Below are positions 8,131 through 17,781 of a DNA stretch of 64,000 nucleotides, piece after piece. Both the position numbers and the translations under genes were made by a program. The notes under the pieces were generated by a model, which worked only from the letters and a program-made list of their open reading frames with translations, made no database searches and was not told where the DNA came from. How positions within the stretch are numbered: position 1 is the stretch's first letter; each line of letters begins with the position of its first letter. The DNA comes from Janthinobacterium sp. PAMC25594 (GTDB lineage: Bacteria; Pseudomonadota; Gammaproteobacteria; Burkholderiales; Burkholderiaceae_D): the NCBI RefSeq assembly GCF_019443505.1, contig NZ_CP080377.1, positions 5,146,001 through 5,210,000 of the forward strand, written 5' to 3'.

Positions 8131-9366
8131 ATGATGAAAACGATACCTGCCCTGCTGCTCGCCATGTGCGTGCTGTCCGCCTGCCAGCCCGCGCCGCCAA
8201 AAGACGCGGGCGCGTATGCGCCCACCCTGAAAAGCCAGCCTTCGGTGGCGGCAATGACGGCCATGGGCCGCGCCATGTTTTTCGAACCGAGCCTGTCCGT
8301 GTCCGGGAAGATGTCGTGCGCCAGCTGCCACAGTCCCGAACACGCGTACGGTCCGCCGAACGCGCTGGCGGTGCAGCTGGGCGGCCCGGCATTGAAGGAT
8401 GCGGGCACGCGCGCCGCGCCCTCGCTGCGCTATCTCCAGAACGCGCCGCCGTTCAGCGAGCACTACCACGATGATGACGGCGACGACAGCGTCGACGCCG
8501 GGCCCACGGGCGGGCGCAACTGGGATGGCCGCGCCCAGTCCGGCCACGAACAGGCGCTGGCGCCCCTGTTATCCAAGCGCGAGATGGGCAACCGCGATGC
8601 GGCGGCCGTGGTCGCCAAACTGCGGGCCGGCCCCCTGGCGGCGCAGTTCCGCCAGACGTATGGCGCCGATATCTTCGAACAGCCGGGCCAGGCGCTGCGC
8701 TGGGCGCTGATGTCGCTGGAAGTGTTCCAGGAAAGCCCGCCAGATTTCTATCCGTACACGAGCAAGTACGACGCCTTCCTGCGCAAGCAGGCCAGCCTGA
8801 CGCCGCAGGAAGCGCGCGGCCTGGCCCTGTTCAACGATGAGCGCAAGGGCAATTGCGCCTCCTGCCACATCAGCCAGGTGAGCTCCGGCGGCGCCTTTCC
8901 CCAATTTACCGACTACGGCTTGATCAATATCGGCGTGCCGCGCAATGCCAGACTGCCGGCGAATGGGGACCCGGCCTTCTTCGACATGGGATTGTGCGGC
9001 CCGGACCGCACCGACTTGATGCTGCATAAGGAGTATTGCGGCAGCTTCAAGACGCCGTCCCTGCGCAATGTCGCCCTGCGCAAGGTGTTCTTTCACAATG
9101 GCAGCTTTGACAGCCTGGAGCAGGTGCTGCGTTTTTACGTGCAGCGCGACACGGCGCCGCAAAAATGGTATCCGACAGATAAAAACGGCAAGGTGCGCAA
9201 ATACGACGATCTGCCGCCCGGCCTGGCAGCGAACGTGAATGTGGCAGCGCCGTTCGACCGCCAGCCGGGCCAGGCGCCGGCCCTGAACGCGCGGGAGATC
9301 GCCGACGTGATCGTTTTCCTGCACACCTTGACGGATGGCTATCAAGCGGTCCCTGCCACGCACTGA
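8131..9366 (+). CDS. Di-heme cytochrome c peroxidase / MauG-family lipoprotein
   Basis: 411 residues with a lipoprotein signal (LLAMCVLSAC). Two heme c attachment sites are visible: CASCH at about 63-67 and CASCH at about 242-246. The spacing and the surrounding sequence (MGRAMFFEPSLS, NGDPAFFDMGLCGP, KTPSLRNVALRKVFFHNGSF) fit bacterial di-heme peroxidases and MauG/MbnH-like enzymes. It acts in the periplasm, either reducing peroxide or oxidising a partner protein or peptide. The start at the ATG pair 8131/8134 gives the proper signal peptide. Divergent from the acid phosphatase, possibly co-regulated. Confidence 0.85.
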   Translation: MMKTIPALLLAMCVLSACQPAPPKDAGAYAPTLKSQPSVAAMTAMGRAMFFEPSLSVSGKMSCASCHSPEHAYGPPNALAVQLGGPALKDAGTRAAPSLRYLQNAPPFSEHYHDDDGDDSVDAGPTGGRNWDGRAQSGHEQALAPLLSKREMGNRDAAAVVAKLRAGPLAAQFRQTYGADIFEQPGQALRWALMSLEVFQESPPDFYPYTSKYDAFLRKQASLTPQEARGLALFNDERKGNCASCHISQVSSGGAFPQFTDYGLINIGVPRNARLPANGDPAFFDMGLCGPDRTDLMLHKEYCGSFKTPSLRNVALRKVFFHNGSFDSLEQVLRFYVQRDTAPQKWYPTDKNGKVRKYDDLPPGLAANVNVAAPFDRQPGQAPALNAREIADVIVFLHTLTDGYQAVPATH

Positions 9367-9515
9367 ACGGGATACTAAAAAATATCAAGATACCATTGCT
9401 TACAATTACGCCACAAAAGCCTGTTTTTATGTGCGTTAGCGCACGCTAGAAAATTTTAGGCAGGTGTATATTGCGAACTGATCTGTGTCTTTTGATAATA
9501 ATGAAAGGGAATATC

Positions 9516-9845
9516 ATGAAAGTAAGCAAAAATTGGATGACCGTGTGCGCCGCCGGGATGATGGTTGTGGCACTGGCTGCCTGCCAGAAGAAGAGCGATG
9601 TCGCCGCTGGTCCTGCTGAACAAGCTGGCCAGAAGATCGATGCCGCCGCTGCCAAGGCTGAAGCCGACATCAAGGCCGCCGCTACCAAGGCTGACGACGC
9701 CATGAGCAAGGCTGCCACCGATACGGGCGCCAAGATGGACCAGGTCGCCGCTGACGCCGACAAGAAAATGAGCGAAGCGGCCGATGCCGTGGGCAAGAAA
9801 GTGGAAAAAGCCGGCGAAAAGATGCAGGACGCCGCGCACAAGTAA
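9516..9845 (+). CDS. Small Ala/Lys-rich lipoprotein
   Basis: 109 residues. The start at 9516 follows AAAGGGA. A lipoprotein signal ends ALAAC near residue 21-22. The rest is one long amphipathic helix of Ala, Lys, Asp and Met in imperfect 11-residue repeats (AEADIKAAATKADDAMSKAA, then ADKKMSEAADAVGKKVEK), resembling LEA- or apolipoprotein-like helices. It could be a surface-associated envelope stress protein, but no function can be assigned. It stands alone, convergent with the diguanylate cyclase gene. Confidence 0.75.
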   Translation: MKVSKNWMTVCAAGMMVVALAACQKKSDVAAGPAEQAGQKIDAAAAKAEADIKAAATKADDAMSKAATDTGAKMDQVAADADKKMSEAADAVGKKVEKAGEKMQDAAHK

Positions 9846-9879
9846 TCATCGCAATCAGCGCGCCCGCCCGCCGCTGCCG

Positions 9880-12057
9880 TCAGGTGATGGCGGCTGCGGC
9901 GATGCCATCTTTGGCGCCAGCTTGCCTGCCATGCGCCGCAGTCGCTGTATCCGCACCGTCCATCCCGTCCGTTCCCCCCAGCACCACGCTCAAATCGACA
10001 AAGCCGTCGCGCCACGCGCGTTCCAGGTCTTGCTCCACCGCTTCCAGCGTCGTTCTTTCCACCTGCTGAAAACCGCGCAAGCCATATGCCCGGTTGCGCC
10101 CGTGCGCCTTGGCCAGGTACAGCGCCATGTCGATCAGGTTGACGCTGCGTTCCCACGTCAGCGGCCGTCCCAGCGGCGCCAGCGGATAGGGCGCAAAGCC
10201 CACGGACACGTGCACCTCGATGGCCTGCCCCTGGTAATGGATGACTTGCGCCGCCATGCCGTTGAGGATGCGCCGCGCGATATCGTCGAGCCCGTCCCGC
10301 GCGACGGCGGGCAGGAAGGCGAGGAATTCCTCGCCGCCCCAGCGCACGATCATGTCCGTTTCGCGCAGCACCTCGTGCAAGGTTTCGGCGATCGTCGTCA
10401 GCACCAGGTCACCCGCCGCATGGCCGTAACGGTCGTTGATGTGCTTGAAGTGGTCGACGTCGAGCAGGAACAGCGCCCCCACGACATCGGCGCCGGCATA
10501 GGAGGGCTGTGGCTTGCCCGCATGGCTGCGCATGAATTCCTGGAAATGGCGGCGGTTGTACAGTGCCGTCAGCGGGTCGCGCGAGCTCTGGCGCTTGAGT
10601 TCCTGGTTTTTTACCTTCAGCTGCACGTTCGCATGGCGCACCTTGCGGTACAGCAAGCCGACGATGACGGACGCCATGGCCAGCACCAGCGCCAGCAGCC
10701 ACCACACGCGCTGCTGCAGGCGGCGGTTGTCGATTTCCGTGCTTTTGAGCTGATTTTCGCGGCTCAGCAGCTCGATCTGGCGCTGCTTCTTTTCCGCCTC
10801 ATACTTTTCTTGCAATTCATACACGGCCTTCTGCCGCTGCTTTTCGAACAGCTGGTTGGAAATGTCCCGCTCGCGGTGGTAGGCCGTGACGGCGCCGCGC
10901 ATGTCGCCCGCCTTTTCCAGCGCCATGCCGTATTCCAGCAGCACGGCCTGCATGTCCGGCTGGTTGGCCGTGCGTTCGTAGTAGGCCAGGCCCGTGGCCA
11001 CGCTTTGCTTGCCTTCCTGCAGCCGTCCCTGGCCGATCAGCGCCTGGCCGATGTTCAGGCGCGCCGTCGCCTCCACCTGTTGATCGTTGACCAGGCGCGC
11101 CGCCGTGATGGCTTCATTCGCATAGCGCAAGGCGCGCGCGTAGTCGCCTTCCTTCAGATAGCTGTCCGACAGGTTGACGAGGGTGACGGCCACCATGCCA
11201 CGTGCTCCCAGCTGGCGTTCCAGCGCCAGGGCCGCCAGCAGGGCGCGCTGGCCCCGTTGCGGCTGCTGCGCGTCGAGCGCCAGGCCGTATTCCGTATTCT
11301 TTGCCTGCGCCATGCGGCCCGGCGATGCCAGGGTGGTGGACACGGCCAGCAGCTCGTCGAGTACCTCGAAGCCCTTGTCGTATTCGCGCATCTGCGTGTA
11401 CAGCAGGGTGAGGGCATTCAGGGCGGCGGCCAGGCTGGAGGGGGAATTGCTCTGGCGCGCCAGGTCGACGGCCGCCTGCAGCTTGGCCAGCGCGAACGGG
11501 AAATTGCCTTCCTCGGCCCACGACTGGCCCGCGCTGATGGTGGCCTGTACGCGCACGGGCAGGTCGTCCGTGCGGTTGGCGATCTTTTCCGCTTCGAAGG
11601 CCAGCAGGTGCGAAGCGCGGCGCTCGTTGCGGGCAAACGTGATGTAGGCCTTGTTGAGTATGCCTTTTGCCAGCGCCACGTCGCTCTTGTTCATGCGGGC
11701 GTAGGCGATCAGTTCCTCGGCCAGTTGCATGGCGATGTCGTTCTGCCCCAGGCGCATGCGGGCGTTGCTCAGTTGGGTAAGGAATTCCGCGCGCACGGGC
11801 AGGGGGGCGGTGCGCGCCTGCGTTTCCACCTCTTGCAGGCGCTGCAGCGCGCGCGCGGGCACGAAACGGCCATCGTCGCGCACGGCGGCAAGATACTGCT
11901 TGAGGTCGCCGACCTGGGCCTGGACGGCAGGCGGCAGCAAGCAGGCCAATGCCAGCAGCCAATGCGCCTTTCGCCATGATGCCCGTCTCTGTCTGCCTGC
12001 CAACGTCCCGCCCCCGCAATGATCATGCTTGTCTGCAGCGATTATATGATGTTGCAA
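9880..12057 (-). CDS. Diguanylate cyclase with periplasmic TPR-type sensor region
   Basis: 725 residues from the ATG at 12057. A TTG at 12003, following a GGGGGCGGG stretch, would give a cleaner signal peptide (WLLALACLLPPAVQA) and is a real alternative. Residues about 50-390 are TPR-like helical repeats, followed by a membrane segment (VWWLLALVLAMASVIVGLLY), a short coiled coil and a GGDEF domain. The active-site loop is GGEEF at about 574-578, with an RxxD inhibitory site (RETD) five residues before it, so it should make c-di-GMP under product inhibition. Leftward, monocistronic by appearance. Confidence 0.85.
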   Translation of the reverse strand: MQHHIIAADKHDHCGGGTLAGRQRRASWRKAHWLLALACLLPPAVQAQVGDLKQYLAAVRDDGRFVPARALQRLQEVETQARTAPLPVRAEFLTQLSNARMRLGQNDIAMQLAEELIAYARMNKSDVALAKGILNKAYITFARNERRASHLLAFEAEKIANRTDDLPVRVQATISAGQSWAEEGNFPFALAKLQAAVDLARQSNSPSSLAAALNALTLLYTQMREYDKGFEVLDELLAVSTTLASPGRMAQAKNTEYGLALDAQQPQRGQRALLAALALERQLGARGMVAVTLVNLSDSYLKEGDYARALRYANEAITAARLVNDQQVEATARLNIGQALIGQGRLQEGKQSVATGLAYYERTANQPDMQAVLLEYGMALEKAGDMRGAVTAYHRERDISNQLFEKQRQKAVYELQEKYEAEKKQRQIELLSRENQLKSTEIDNRRLQQRVWWLLALVLAMASVIVGLLYRKVRHANVQLKVKNQELKRQSSRDPLTALYNRRHFQEFMRSHAGKPQPSYAGADVVGALFLLDVDHFKHINDRYGHAAGDLVLTTIAETLHEVLRETDMIVRWGGEEFLAFLPAVARDGLDDIARRILNGMAAQVIHYQGQAIEVHVSVGFAPYPLAPLGRPLTWERSVNLIDMALYLAKAHGRNRAYGLRGFQQVERTTLEAVEQDLERAWRDGFVDLSVVLGGTDGMDGADTATAAHGRQAGAKDGIAAAAIT

Positions 12058-12114
12058 TCAAGAAATATCATGGCATGTGCAGATTTTTGCAAAAATGCAC
12101 ACTTTGGCCGCACG

Positions 12115-13815
12115 TCAGCGCAGGGCCAGGGCGGCCGTGGCCGGCGGGCTGCCTTTCAGGCGGAAGATGGCGACGGCCTCGATCAGGGCTTGCGCCTGTT
12201 CCTGCAGGCTTTCGGCAGCGGCGGCCGCCTGCTCGACCAGGGCGGCGTTCTGTTGCGTGATGTTGTCCATTTGCGTGACCGCCTGGTTGACCTCGCTGAT
12301 CCCCGCGCTTTGCTCGTGGCTGGCGCTGGTGATCTCGCTCATGATGGCGGCCACCTTCTGGATCGATTCCACCACCAGCGCCATGGTGCGCCCCGCCTCG
12401 TCGACGAGCTTGCTGCCGGCATCGACTCGTTCCACGGAGGCGCCGATCAGGGTCTTGATTTCCTGGGCGGCGGCAGCGCTGCGGTGGGCCAGGCTGCGCA
12501 CCTCGCCGGCGACGACGGCGAAGCCGCGCCCCTGTTCGCCTGCCCGCGCCGCCTCGACGGCGGCGTTCAGGGCCAGGATGTTGGTCTGGAAGGCGATGCC
12601 GTCGATGACGCCGATGATGTCGGCGATCTGGCTCGAACTTTCCTTGATGGCGCCCATCGTGCTGACCACCTGGGCGACGACGGCGCCGCCCTGCACGGCA
12701 ACGGCCGAGGCGGTGGCCGCCAGCTGGTTCGCCTCGCCGGCGTTGCTGGCGTTTTGCCGCACCGTCGCCGTCAGCGTTTCCATCGAACTGGCCGTTTCTT
12801 CGAGGGAACTGGCTTGCGCTTCAGTACGCGCCGACAGGTCGGCATTGCCCAGCGCGATTTCGTGCGTGGCCACCGACATTTCGCCGGTGCTGCTGCGGAT
12901 GTCGCCGATCAGCCCCGTCAGGTTGGCGTTAATGGTGTTCATCGCCAGCAACAGCACGCCGATTTCATCGGCCCGTTCGATGACGGCATCGATGCTCAGG
13001 TCGCCGCCAGCGATCAATTGCGCCGTGGCGATCGCCTGGTCCAGGCTGCGCTTGATGTGGCGGTACACGAGGAACAGGCACAGCAGCGAAACCATGACCG
13101 ACACCAGCAGCACGCCGACGGTGACGGAATAGGCCGCCATGGTGCCGCCCGTCGCCGTCTGCACGGCCGCGCTCGTGCGCTGGTCCAGCAGCGTGAGGAA
13201 TTCATTCACCGGCTGCATGATCTTGCCCTTGTTACGGTGGTATTGGGCATCATGCATGATGGTGCGGGCCATTTCCGGGTCGGGCGGACCCTTCTTGGTA
13301 AAGTTGCCGCTGCCATCGTCGAACAAGCCCTTGACGGCGTTCATGGCGATCACCTCGGTCTTCACCAGACCGTCGGAATTGGCCTGGGCCTCCTGCAGTT
13401 TGGCAAATTCCTGCTCGCTGAAGCCGGCTTTGCGCATCAGCTCGGCCAGTGGCACGCTGGGGCCCGTCGACGCCGGCACCGGCATGCCCGCCGCCACGAA
13501 GTCCCAGTAGATGCGCTCGTAGTGGGCGGGGCGCGGCTTCTTGCCGTTGCGGATGTCGAGGATGTCCATGTATTGCTGCTCGTAGCTGGCGTCGCCCGTG
13601 ACGACGTAGGTGCGGGCCAGCCGGGTCAGGTCGTCCGAGCTTTGCCGCAATTCATCGGCCAGCAGATAGGATTGGAAGCGCGTTTCAGTGACCTGGTTCG
13701 CTTCGGCCTGTTTGGTGGCGACACGGAACAGGGCCAGCAGGCTGACGATGGAGAGCGCCAGGCTAAGCAGGAAGATGGCGGCAAAGATATTCTTGATCGA
13801 CAGTTTGCTGCGCAT
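12115..13815 (-). CDS. Methyl-accepting chemotaxis protein
   Basis: 566 residues. An N-terminal membrane segment ([20 protein letters not shown]) is followed by a periplasmic helical sensor of about 300 residues, a second span near 340, a HAMP region ([15 protein letters not shown]) and the MA signalling domain. The signalling tip is classic ([20 protein letters not shown]). It should pass ligand signals to CheA/CheW; the ligand is unknown. The gene is separated from the upstream ABC exporter by about 125 bp that contains a perfect palindrome, so it may have its own promoter. Confidence 0.9.
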   Translation of the reverse strand: MRSKLSIKNIFAAIFLLSLALSIVSLLALFRVATKQAEANQVTETRFQSYLLADELRQSSDDLTRLARTYVVTGDASYEQQYMDILDIRNGKKPRPAHYERIYWDFVAAGMPVPASTGPSVPLAELMRKAGFSEQEFAKLQEAQANSDGLVKTEVIAMNAVKGLFDDGSGNFTKKGPPDPEMARTIMHDAQYHRNKGKIMQPVNEFLTLLDQRTSAAVQTATGGTMAAYSVTVGVLLVSVMVSLLCLFLVYRHIKRSLDQAIATAQLIAGGDLSIDAVIERADEIGVLLLAMNTINANLTGLIGDIRSSTGEMSVATHEIALGNADLSARTEAQASSLEETASSMETLTATVRQNASNAGEANQLAATASAVAVQGGAVVAQVVSTMGAIKESSSQIADIIGVIDGIAFQTNILALNAAVEAARAGEQGRGFAVVAGEVRSLAHRSAAAAQEIKTLIGASVERVDAGSKLVDEAGRTMALVVESIQKVAAIMSEITSASHEQSAGISEVNQAVTQMDNITQQNAALVEQAAAAAESLQEQAQALIEAVAIFRLKGSPPATAALALR

Positions 13816-13876
13816 GGCGTCCCCCGGAAGTGTGGTTGGGGCCGTCGGCGCTGCCCGCCAGATGAATATACTCCCG

Positions 13877-13905
13877 TCTGTACGGCATTTTTAATGCCGT
13901 ACAGA
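13877..13905. repeat. Perfect 13-bp inverted repeat between ABC exporter and MCP genes
   Basis: TCTGTACGGCATT (13877-13889) and AATGCCGTACAGA (13893-13905) are exact reverse complements around a TTT loop. A run of A follows on the plus strand, which is a T-run before, not after, the hairpin for leftward transcription. It is therefore not a normal terminator for the leftward genes and could be an operator or an mRNA stability element. Confidence 0.55.
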
Positions 13906-13941
13906 AAAATAGTGGCGCCATGCAACGGCGCCCCGTGCCTA

Positions 13942-15750
13942 TCACACTGCCAGTTGCTGCAGCAGGTACAGGCGCTGGTACAAACCGCCCTCGATCTGCA
14001 TCAGCTCCTCATGTGGTCCCGCTTCCGTGATGCGGCCGTGATTGAGCACGATGATACGGTCGGCTTCGCGGATGGTCGACAGGCGGTGCGCGATGGCGAT
14101 GATGGTCACCTTGCCGCGCAACTCGTTGAGGGCCAGTTGCACGATCTGCTCCGTCTGGCTATCGATGCGCGAGGTCGCTTCGTCGAGCAGCAAAATGCGT
14201 GGCTGGCCGGCCAGCGCGCGGGCAATCGCGATCAGCTGCTTCTGCCCCGACGACAGGCGCGAGCCGCCTTCGCCCAGCGGCGTGTCGTAGCCGTGTTCCA
14301 GCGCCGCGATGAAGTCGTGCGCATGCGCGGCGCGCGCGGCCGTCTCGATCTGCGCCTGCGTGTAGCCGCGCCCCATGTCGATGTTTTCGCGCGCCGAGGC
14401 GGCCAGCAGGAAGGGGTCTTGCGGCACCAGGCCCACGTCGGCGCGGAAGTGTTCATTGTCGATGCTGTCGAGGGCGACGCCATTGATGGCGATGCTGCCC
14501 TGCGCGACGGGGTAAAAGCGCAGCAGCAAGGACAGCAAGGTCGACTTGCCGCTGCCCGTGTGGCCGACGATGCCGAAGAACGCGCCCTGCGGAATGCTCA
14601 GCGACAGCTCGTGCAGCACGGGCTGGTTTTCCACGTAGGCGAAGGTCAGGTTCTGGATGTCCACGGCGGGCAGGTCGCTGTCCGCCTTTGCCTGCCGCAG
14701 GGCCGGTGTTTCCCTTCCCTGCGCGTGTTCCAGCGCCTGCGCTTCGTCCAGCAGGGCCGAGACGCGTGCCGTCGCCACGACCGACTGCTGCAATTGGCTG
14801 AACTGCATGGTGATCTGGATCAGCGGCTCGATCACGCGCGCGATATAGCTGATGAACGCGTACAGCACGCCCACTTCCAGGGCGCCCATGTCGCGCTGGC
14901 CGAAGCTGAAGATGACGACGGCCAGCAGCACGATGTTGAGCATGTCGAGCGCGGGGCGCAGCAGCCAGGCGTTGGCGCGCAACTCCTGCATGCGCGCCGT
15001 GTAGTGGTCCTGGTTGATGCCCGTGAAGCGCTGGCCGAAGCGCTTTTCCGCGTTATTCGCCTGCAGCACGCTCATGCCGCCGATCGATTCGGCGATCTGC
15101 CCGTTGATCTCGCTGCGCAGGGCGCGCGCCCGCGTGACGGCCGGCGCGCTCCAGCGCTGGTACAAAAAGACGATGAGCAGCACGGCCGGCAGCAGGGCCA
15201 GCACGATCAGCATCAGCCGCCAGTCGAGGAAGGCCATGGCGGCCATGGTGCCGACCAGCACGATGGAGCTGTCGAGGATGACGAACAGCACCTGCACGTA
15301 CAGCGATTTCACCGCTTCCGTGTCGTTGGTGACGCGGCTGACCAATTGCCCCGTGATGGCGCGGTCGAAAAAGGCCATCGGCAGGCGCAGCACGTGTTGA
15401 TACACGGTTTCGCGCAGGCGCTGCACCGAGCGCATGGCCAGGCCGGACAGGCGCACCAGCTGCAGGTAGCGCAGGCCGGAAGCGACCCAGCCCGTCAGCA
15501 GGCAGCCGCCCAGCAGCAGCGACATGCGCGTCCAGTCCAGGTGGCGCGGCAGCAGATGCTGGTCGATCAGGGCCTTGCCTAAAATGGGCCCCGTGACTTC
15601 CAGGGCGGCGGCGAGGATCAGCCAGAACGTGGCCCAGTATAAATGGCGCAGGTCGGGCGCGGCGGCGCGGCGCAGCAGGCCGATCGCTTGCGCGGCCTGG
15701 CGGCGCACGGATGGCGTGGTGGTGTTGGCTTGGTCGGTCTTAGATGGCAT
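13942..15750 (-). CDS. ABC exporter half-transporter (MdlB-like), catalytic-site subunit
   Basis: 602 residues: an N-terminal six-helix membrane domain (about 35-320) and an ATPase domain with Walker A GHTGSGKST, signature LSSGQKQLIAIARAL and Walker B ILLLDEATS. Walker B is followed by the usual catalytic glutamate, unlike the partner. The start at 15750 overlaps the 3' end of the upstream half-transporter gene by 11 bp, so the two are co-translated and form a heterodimeric exporter of the MdlAB / YheHI type, often linked to multidrug or lipid export. The substrate is not known. Confidence 0.88.
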   Translation of the reverse strand: MPSKTDQANTTTPSVRRQAAQAIGLLRRAAAPDLRHLYWATFWLILAAALEVTGPILGKALIDQHLLPRHLDWTRMSLLLGGCLLTGWVASGLRYLQLVRLSGLAMRSVQRLRETVYQHVLRLPMAFFDRAITGQLVSRVTNDTEAVKSLYVQVLFVILDSSIVLVGTMAAMAFLDWRLMLIVLALLPAVLLIVFLYQRWSAPAVTRARALRSEINGQIAESIGGMSVLQANNAEKRFGQRFTGINQDHYTARMQELRANAWLLRPALDMLNIVLLAVVIFSFGQRDMGALEVGVLYAFISYIARVIEPLIQITMQFSQLQQSVVATARVSALLDEAQALEHAQGRETPALRQAKADSDLPAVDIQNLTFAYVENQPVLHELSLSIPQGAFFGIVGHTGSGKSTLLSLLLRFYPVAQGSIAINGVALDSIDNEHFRADVGLVPQDPFLLAASARENIDMGRGYTQAQIETAARAAHAHDFIAALEHGYDTPLGEGGSRLSSGQKQLIAIARALAGQPRILLLDEATSRIDSQTEQIVQLALNELRGKVTIIAIAHRLSTIREADRIIVLNHGRITEAGPHEELMQIEGGLYQRLYLLQQLAV

Positions 15751-17491
15751 CGAGGCTGGCCTCCAGTTGTTGATAGCGCCACTGGCTGGCGTACCAGCCG
15801 TCGCGCTGCATCAGCGCGTCGTGGCTGCCCGTTTCCGTCACGTGGCCATCGCGCAGCACCAAAATCAGGTCGGCGTTGACGACGGCGCTCAGGCGGTGGC
15901 TGGCGATGATGGCGCTGCGCTCGGGACGCTTGCGGCGCAGTTCTTCCAGGTGCTGCAGGATGCGCGTTTCCGTGCCCGTGTCGACGGCGGATAAGGCATC
16001 GTCGAGCAGCAGCAGGCCGTTGTCGGCCAAGAGGGCGCGGGCAATCGCCACGCGCTGGCGCTGGCCGCCGGACAGGGTGATGCCTTTTTCGCCCACGTGC
16101 GTTTGATAACCGTCCGGGAATTGCAAGATGTCGGCATGGATGTCGGCCAGCTGCGCCGCCCGTTCCACTTCCTCGCGCGTGGCGCCAGGGCGGGCCAGGG
16201 CGATATTGTCGGCGATGCTGGCGGAGAATAAAAACGATTCCTGCGGCACCCAGCTGATGGCCGCGCGCAGCGCATGCAGGGTGTAGGCGTCCAGCGCCTG
16301 ACCATTCCACGTGGCCGTGCCCGATTGCGGCGTGACCTGGCGCAGCAGCACGCGCAGCAGGGTCGACTTGCCGCTGCCCGTGGGACCGACCAGGCCCAGG
16401 GTCTGGCCCGGCTGCAGCAGCAGCGAAATGCCGGACAGGGCCGGCGCCGTCTGGCCCGCGTAGGCGAAGCCGATATCCTGCAATTGCAGGGGGCCGGGCG
16501 TCAGCGTATCGATCGTGCCATGGTCGTCGATGGCCAGCGGCGCATCTAACATGGGTTGCAAGCGTTGCCAGGCGGCGCGGCCCCGTTCGATCAATGACAG
16601 TACCCAGCCGGCGGCGAACATGGGCCAGATCAGCTGGCCCAGGTACATGGAAAAGCTCGTCAGCGCGCCGATGGTCAATTGATCGTGCCACACGAGGTAG
16701 CCGCCCAGGCCCAGGGTCAGCGCCGTGGCGGCCGTCAGGGTCAGGCCGACGGCCGGTTCATACGCCGCTTCCCAGCGCTGCGCCGTCAGGCTGGCGTTGG
16801 CCGCGTGGCCTGCCAGGGTGGAAAACTGCGCGCTGCTGCGCTCTTCCAGGCCCAGCGCGCGCAAGGTGCGCACGCCCGACAAGGACTCTTGCACATGGTC
16901 GTTCAACGCGGAAAAACGTTGCAGCGAATCTGTCGACGCCGTATGGATATGGCTGGAAATGCGCCAGAAGGCCAGTCCCATCAGCGGGAAGGGCAAGAGG
17001 GCGATGCAGGCCAGGCGCCAATCCACGCCCAGCAGCATGATGCCCAGCACCATCAGCAGGGTCAGGGTGCCGTCGAAGCCGGCCAGCATGGCTTCGCCGG
17101 CGGCCATTTCGATGGCGTCGATGTCGTTCGTGGCCAGCGCCATCAGGTCGCCCGTGCGCTGGTTCTGGTAGAACGACGCGCCCTGCTGCGACATGCGCGT
17201 GTAGAAGCGCGTGCGCAGCATCACGCCCAGCTGGTAGGCGGCCTTGAACAGAGTGATGCGCCAGCCCACGCGCAGGAAGTAGATGACGACGCCGACGGCG
17301 AGCAGGGTCAGCAGCTCAAGCCACAGTTCGGCGGCCGTCATGCGGTGCGCGGCCAGCGCGTCGATGATGGCGCCCACGCGGCGCGGGATCCAGACGGTCA
17401 GTGTTGCCACGCCTGTCAGCATGACGGCGGCGGCGGCATACGCCGGCCAATGCTGACGCACGAAGCCGGCGATGAGCCTCGATAAACTCAT
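15740..17491 (-). CDS. ABC exporter half-transporter (MdlA-like), degenerate-site subunit
   Basis: 583 residues from the ATG at 17491, which follows AAGGTAACC; longer starts add an unlikely N-terminus. The membrane domain covers about 15-310. The ATPase domain has Walker A GPTGSGKST, signature LSGGQRQRVAIARAL and Walker B LLLLDDALSAVD. The residue after Walker B Asp is Asp instead of the catalytic Glu, which is the mark of the degenerate site in heterodimeric exporters. It is the first gene of the pair, with mdlB-like downstream overlapping by 11 bp. Confidence 0.88.
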   Translation of the reverse strand: MSLSRLIAGFVRQHWPAYAAAAVMLTGVATLTVWIPRRVGAIIDALAAHRMTAAELWLELLTLLAVGVVIYFLRVGWRITLFKAAYQLGVMLRTRFYTRMSQQGASFYQNQRTGDLMALATNDIDAIEMAAGEAMLAGFDGTLTLLMVLGIMLLGVDWRLACIALLPFPLMGLAFWRISSHIHTASTDSLQRFSALNDHVQESLSGVRTLRALGLEERSSAQFSTLAGHAANASLTAQRWEAAYEPAVGLTLTAATALTLGLGGYLVWHDQLTIGALTSFSMYLGQLIWPMFAAGWVLSLIERGRAAWQRLQPMLDAPLAIDDHGTIDTLTPGPLQLQDIGFAYAGQTAPALSGISLLLQPGQTLGLVGPTGSGKSTLLRVLLRQVTPQSGTATWNGQALDAYTLHALRAAISWVPQESFLFSASIADNIALARPGATREEVERAAQLADIHADILQFPDGYQTHVGEKGITLSGGQRQRVAIARALLADNGLLLLDDALSAVDTGTETRILQHLEELRRKRPERSAIIASHRLSAVVNADLILVLRDGHVTETGSHDALMQRDGWYASQWRYQQLEASLDAI

Positions 17492-17670
17492 GGTTACCTT
17501 TTGTTTTGAGTAATGGGGTGTCGCGGGGCGGAAGGACGGGCACGCGGACGGAAAGTACGCGTAGGATACAACAAGGCGGAAAAGCGCGCTGTGGACGGGC
17601 ACGCAAAAAACGGGCCGTAGCCCGTTGTTTTGCTGCGTCAGTGGCGTGCGCGGAGCTTGCAACGCGTAAC

Positions 17671-17773
17671 AAAACCGTAGCGAGCGGAAGGAAGTTGTGG
17701 CCGAGAAGCGCAACTGTACGAAGGTACAGTGAGCATCGCAGGTCGCAAATTACGACGCGCAGTAGGTTTTGAT
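17671..17773 (-). repeat. Dispersed structured repeat, copy A
   Basis: Read on the minus strand, this 103-bp element matches 56789-56890 at roughly 80% by hand alignment. It contains the hairpin ACTGTAC-CTTC-GTACAGT (17713-17730) and ends in CCGCTCGCTACGGTTTT. It lies between the phasin stop and the exporter start. The hairpin arms change in both copies in ways that keep most pairs, which suggests an RNA or palindromic DNA structure is conserved. Confidence 0.7.
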
Positions 17774-17781
17774 AGGCGTTC

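Noticed and set aside
9784..11979. A 731-codon open frame on the plus strand
   Set aside because: Antisense to the TPR diguanylate cyclase, which has clear motifs. The frame has low-complexity composition only.
12019..15582. A 1187-codon open frame on the plus strand
   Set aside because: It runs antisense to the chemoreceptor and ABC exporter genes and its translation is rich in Arg, His, Gln and Ala without domains. It is a GC-bias artefact.
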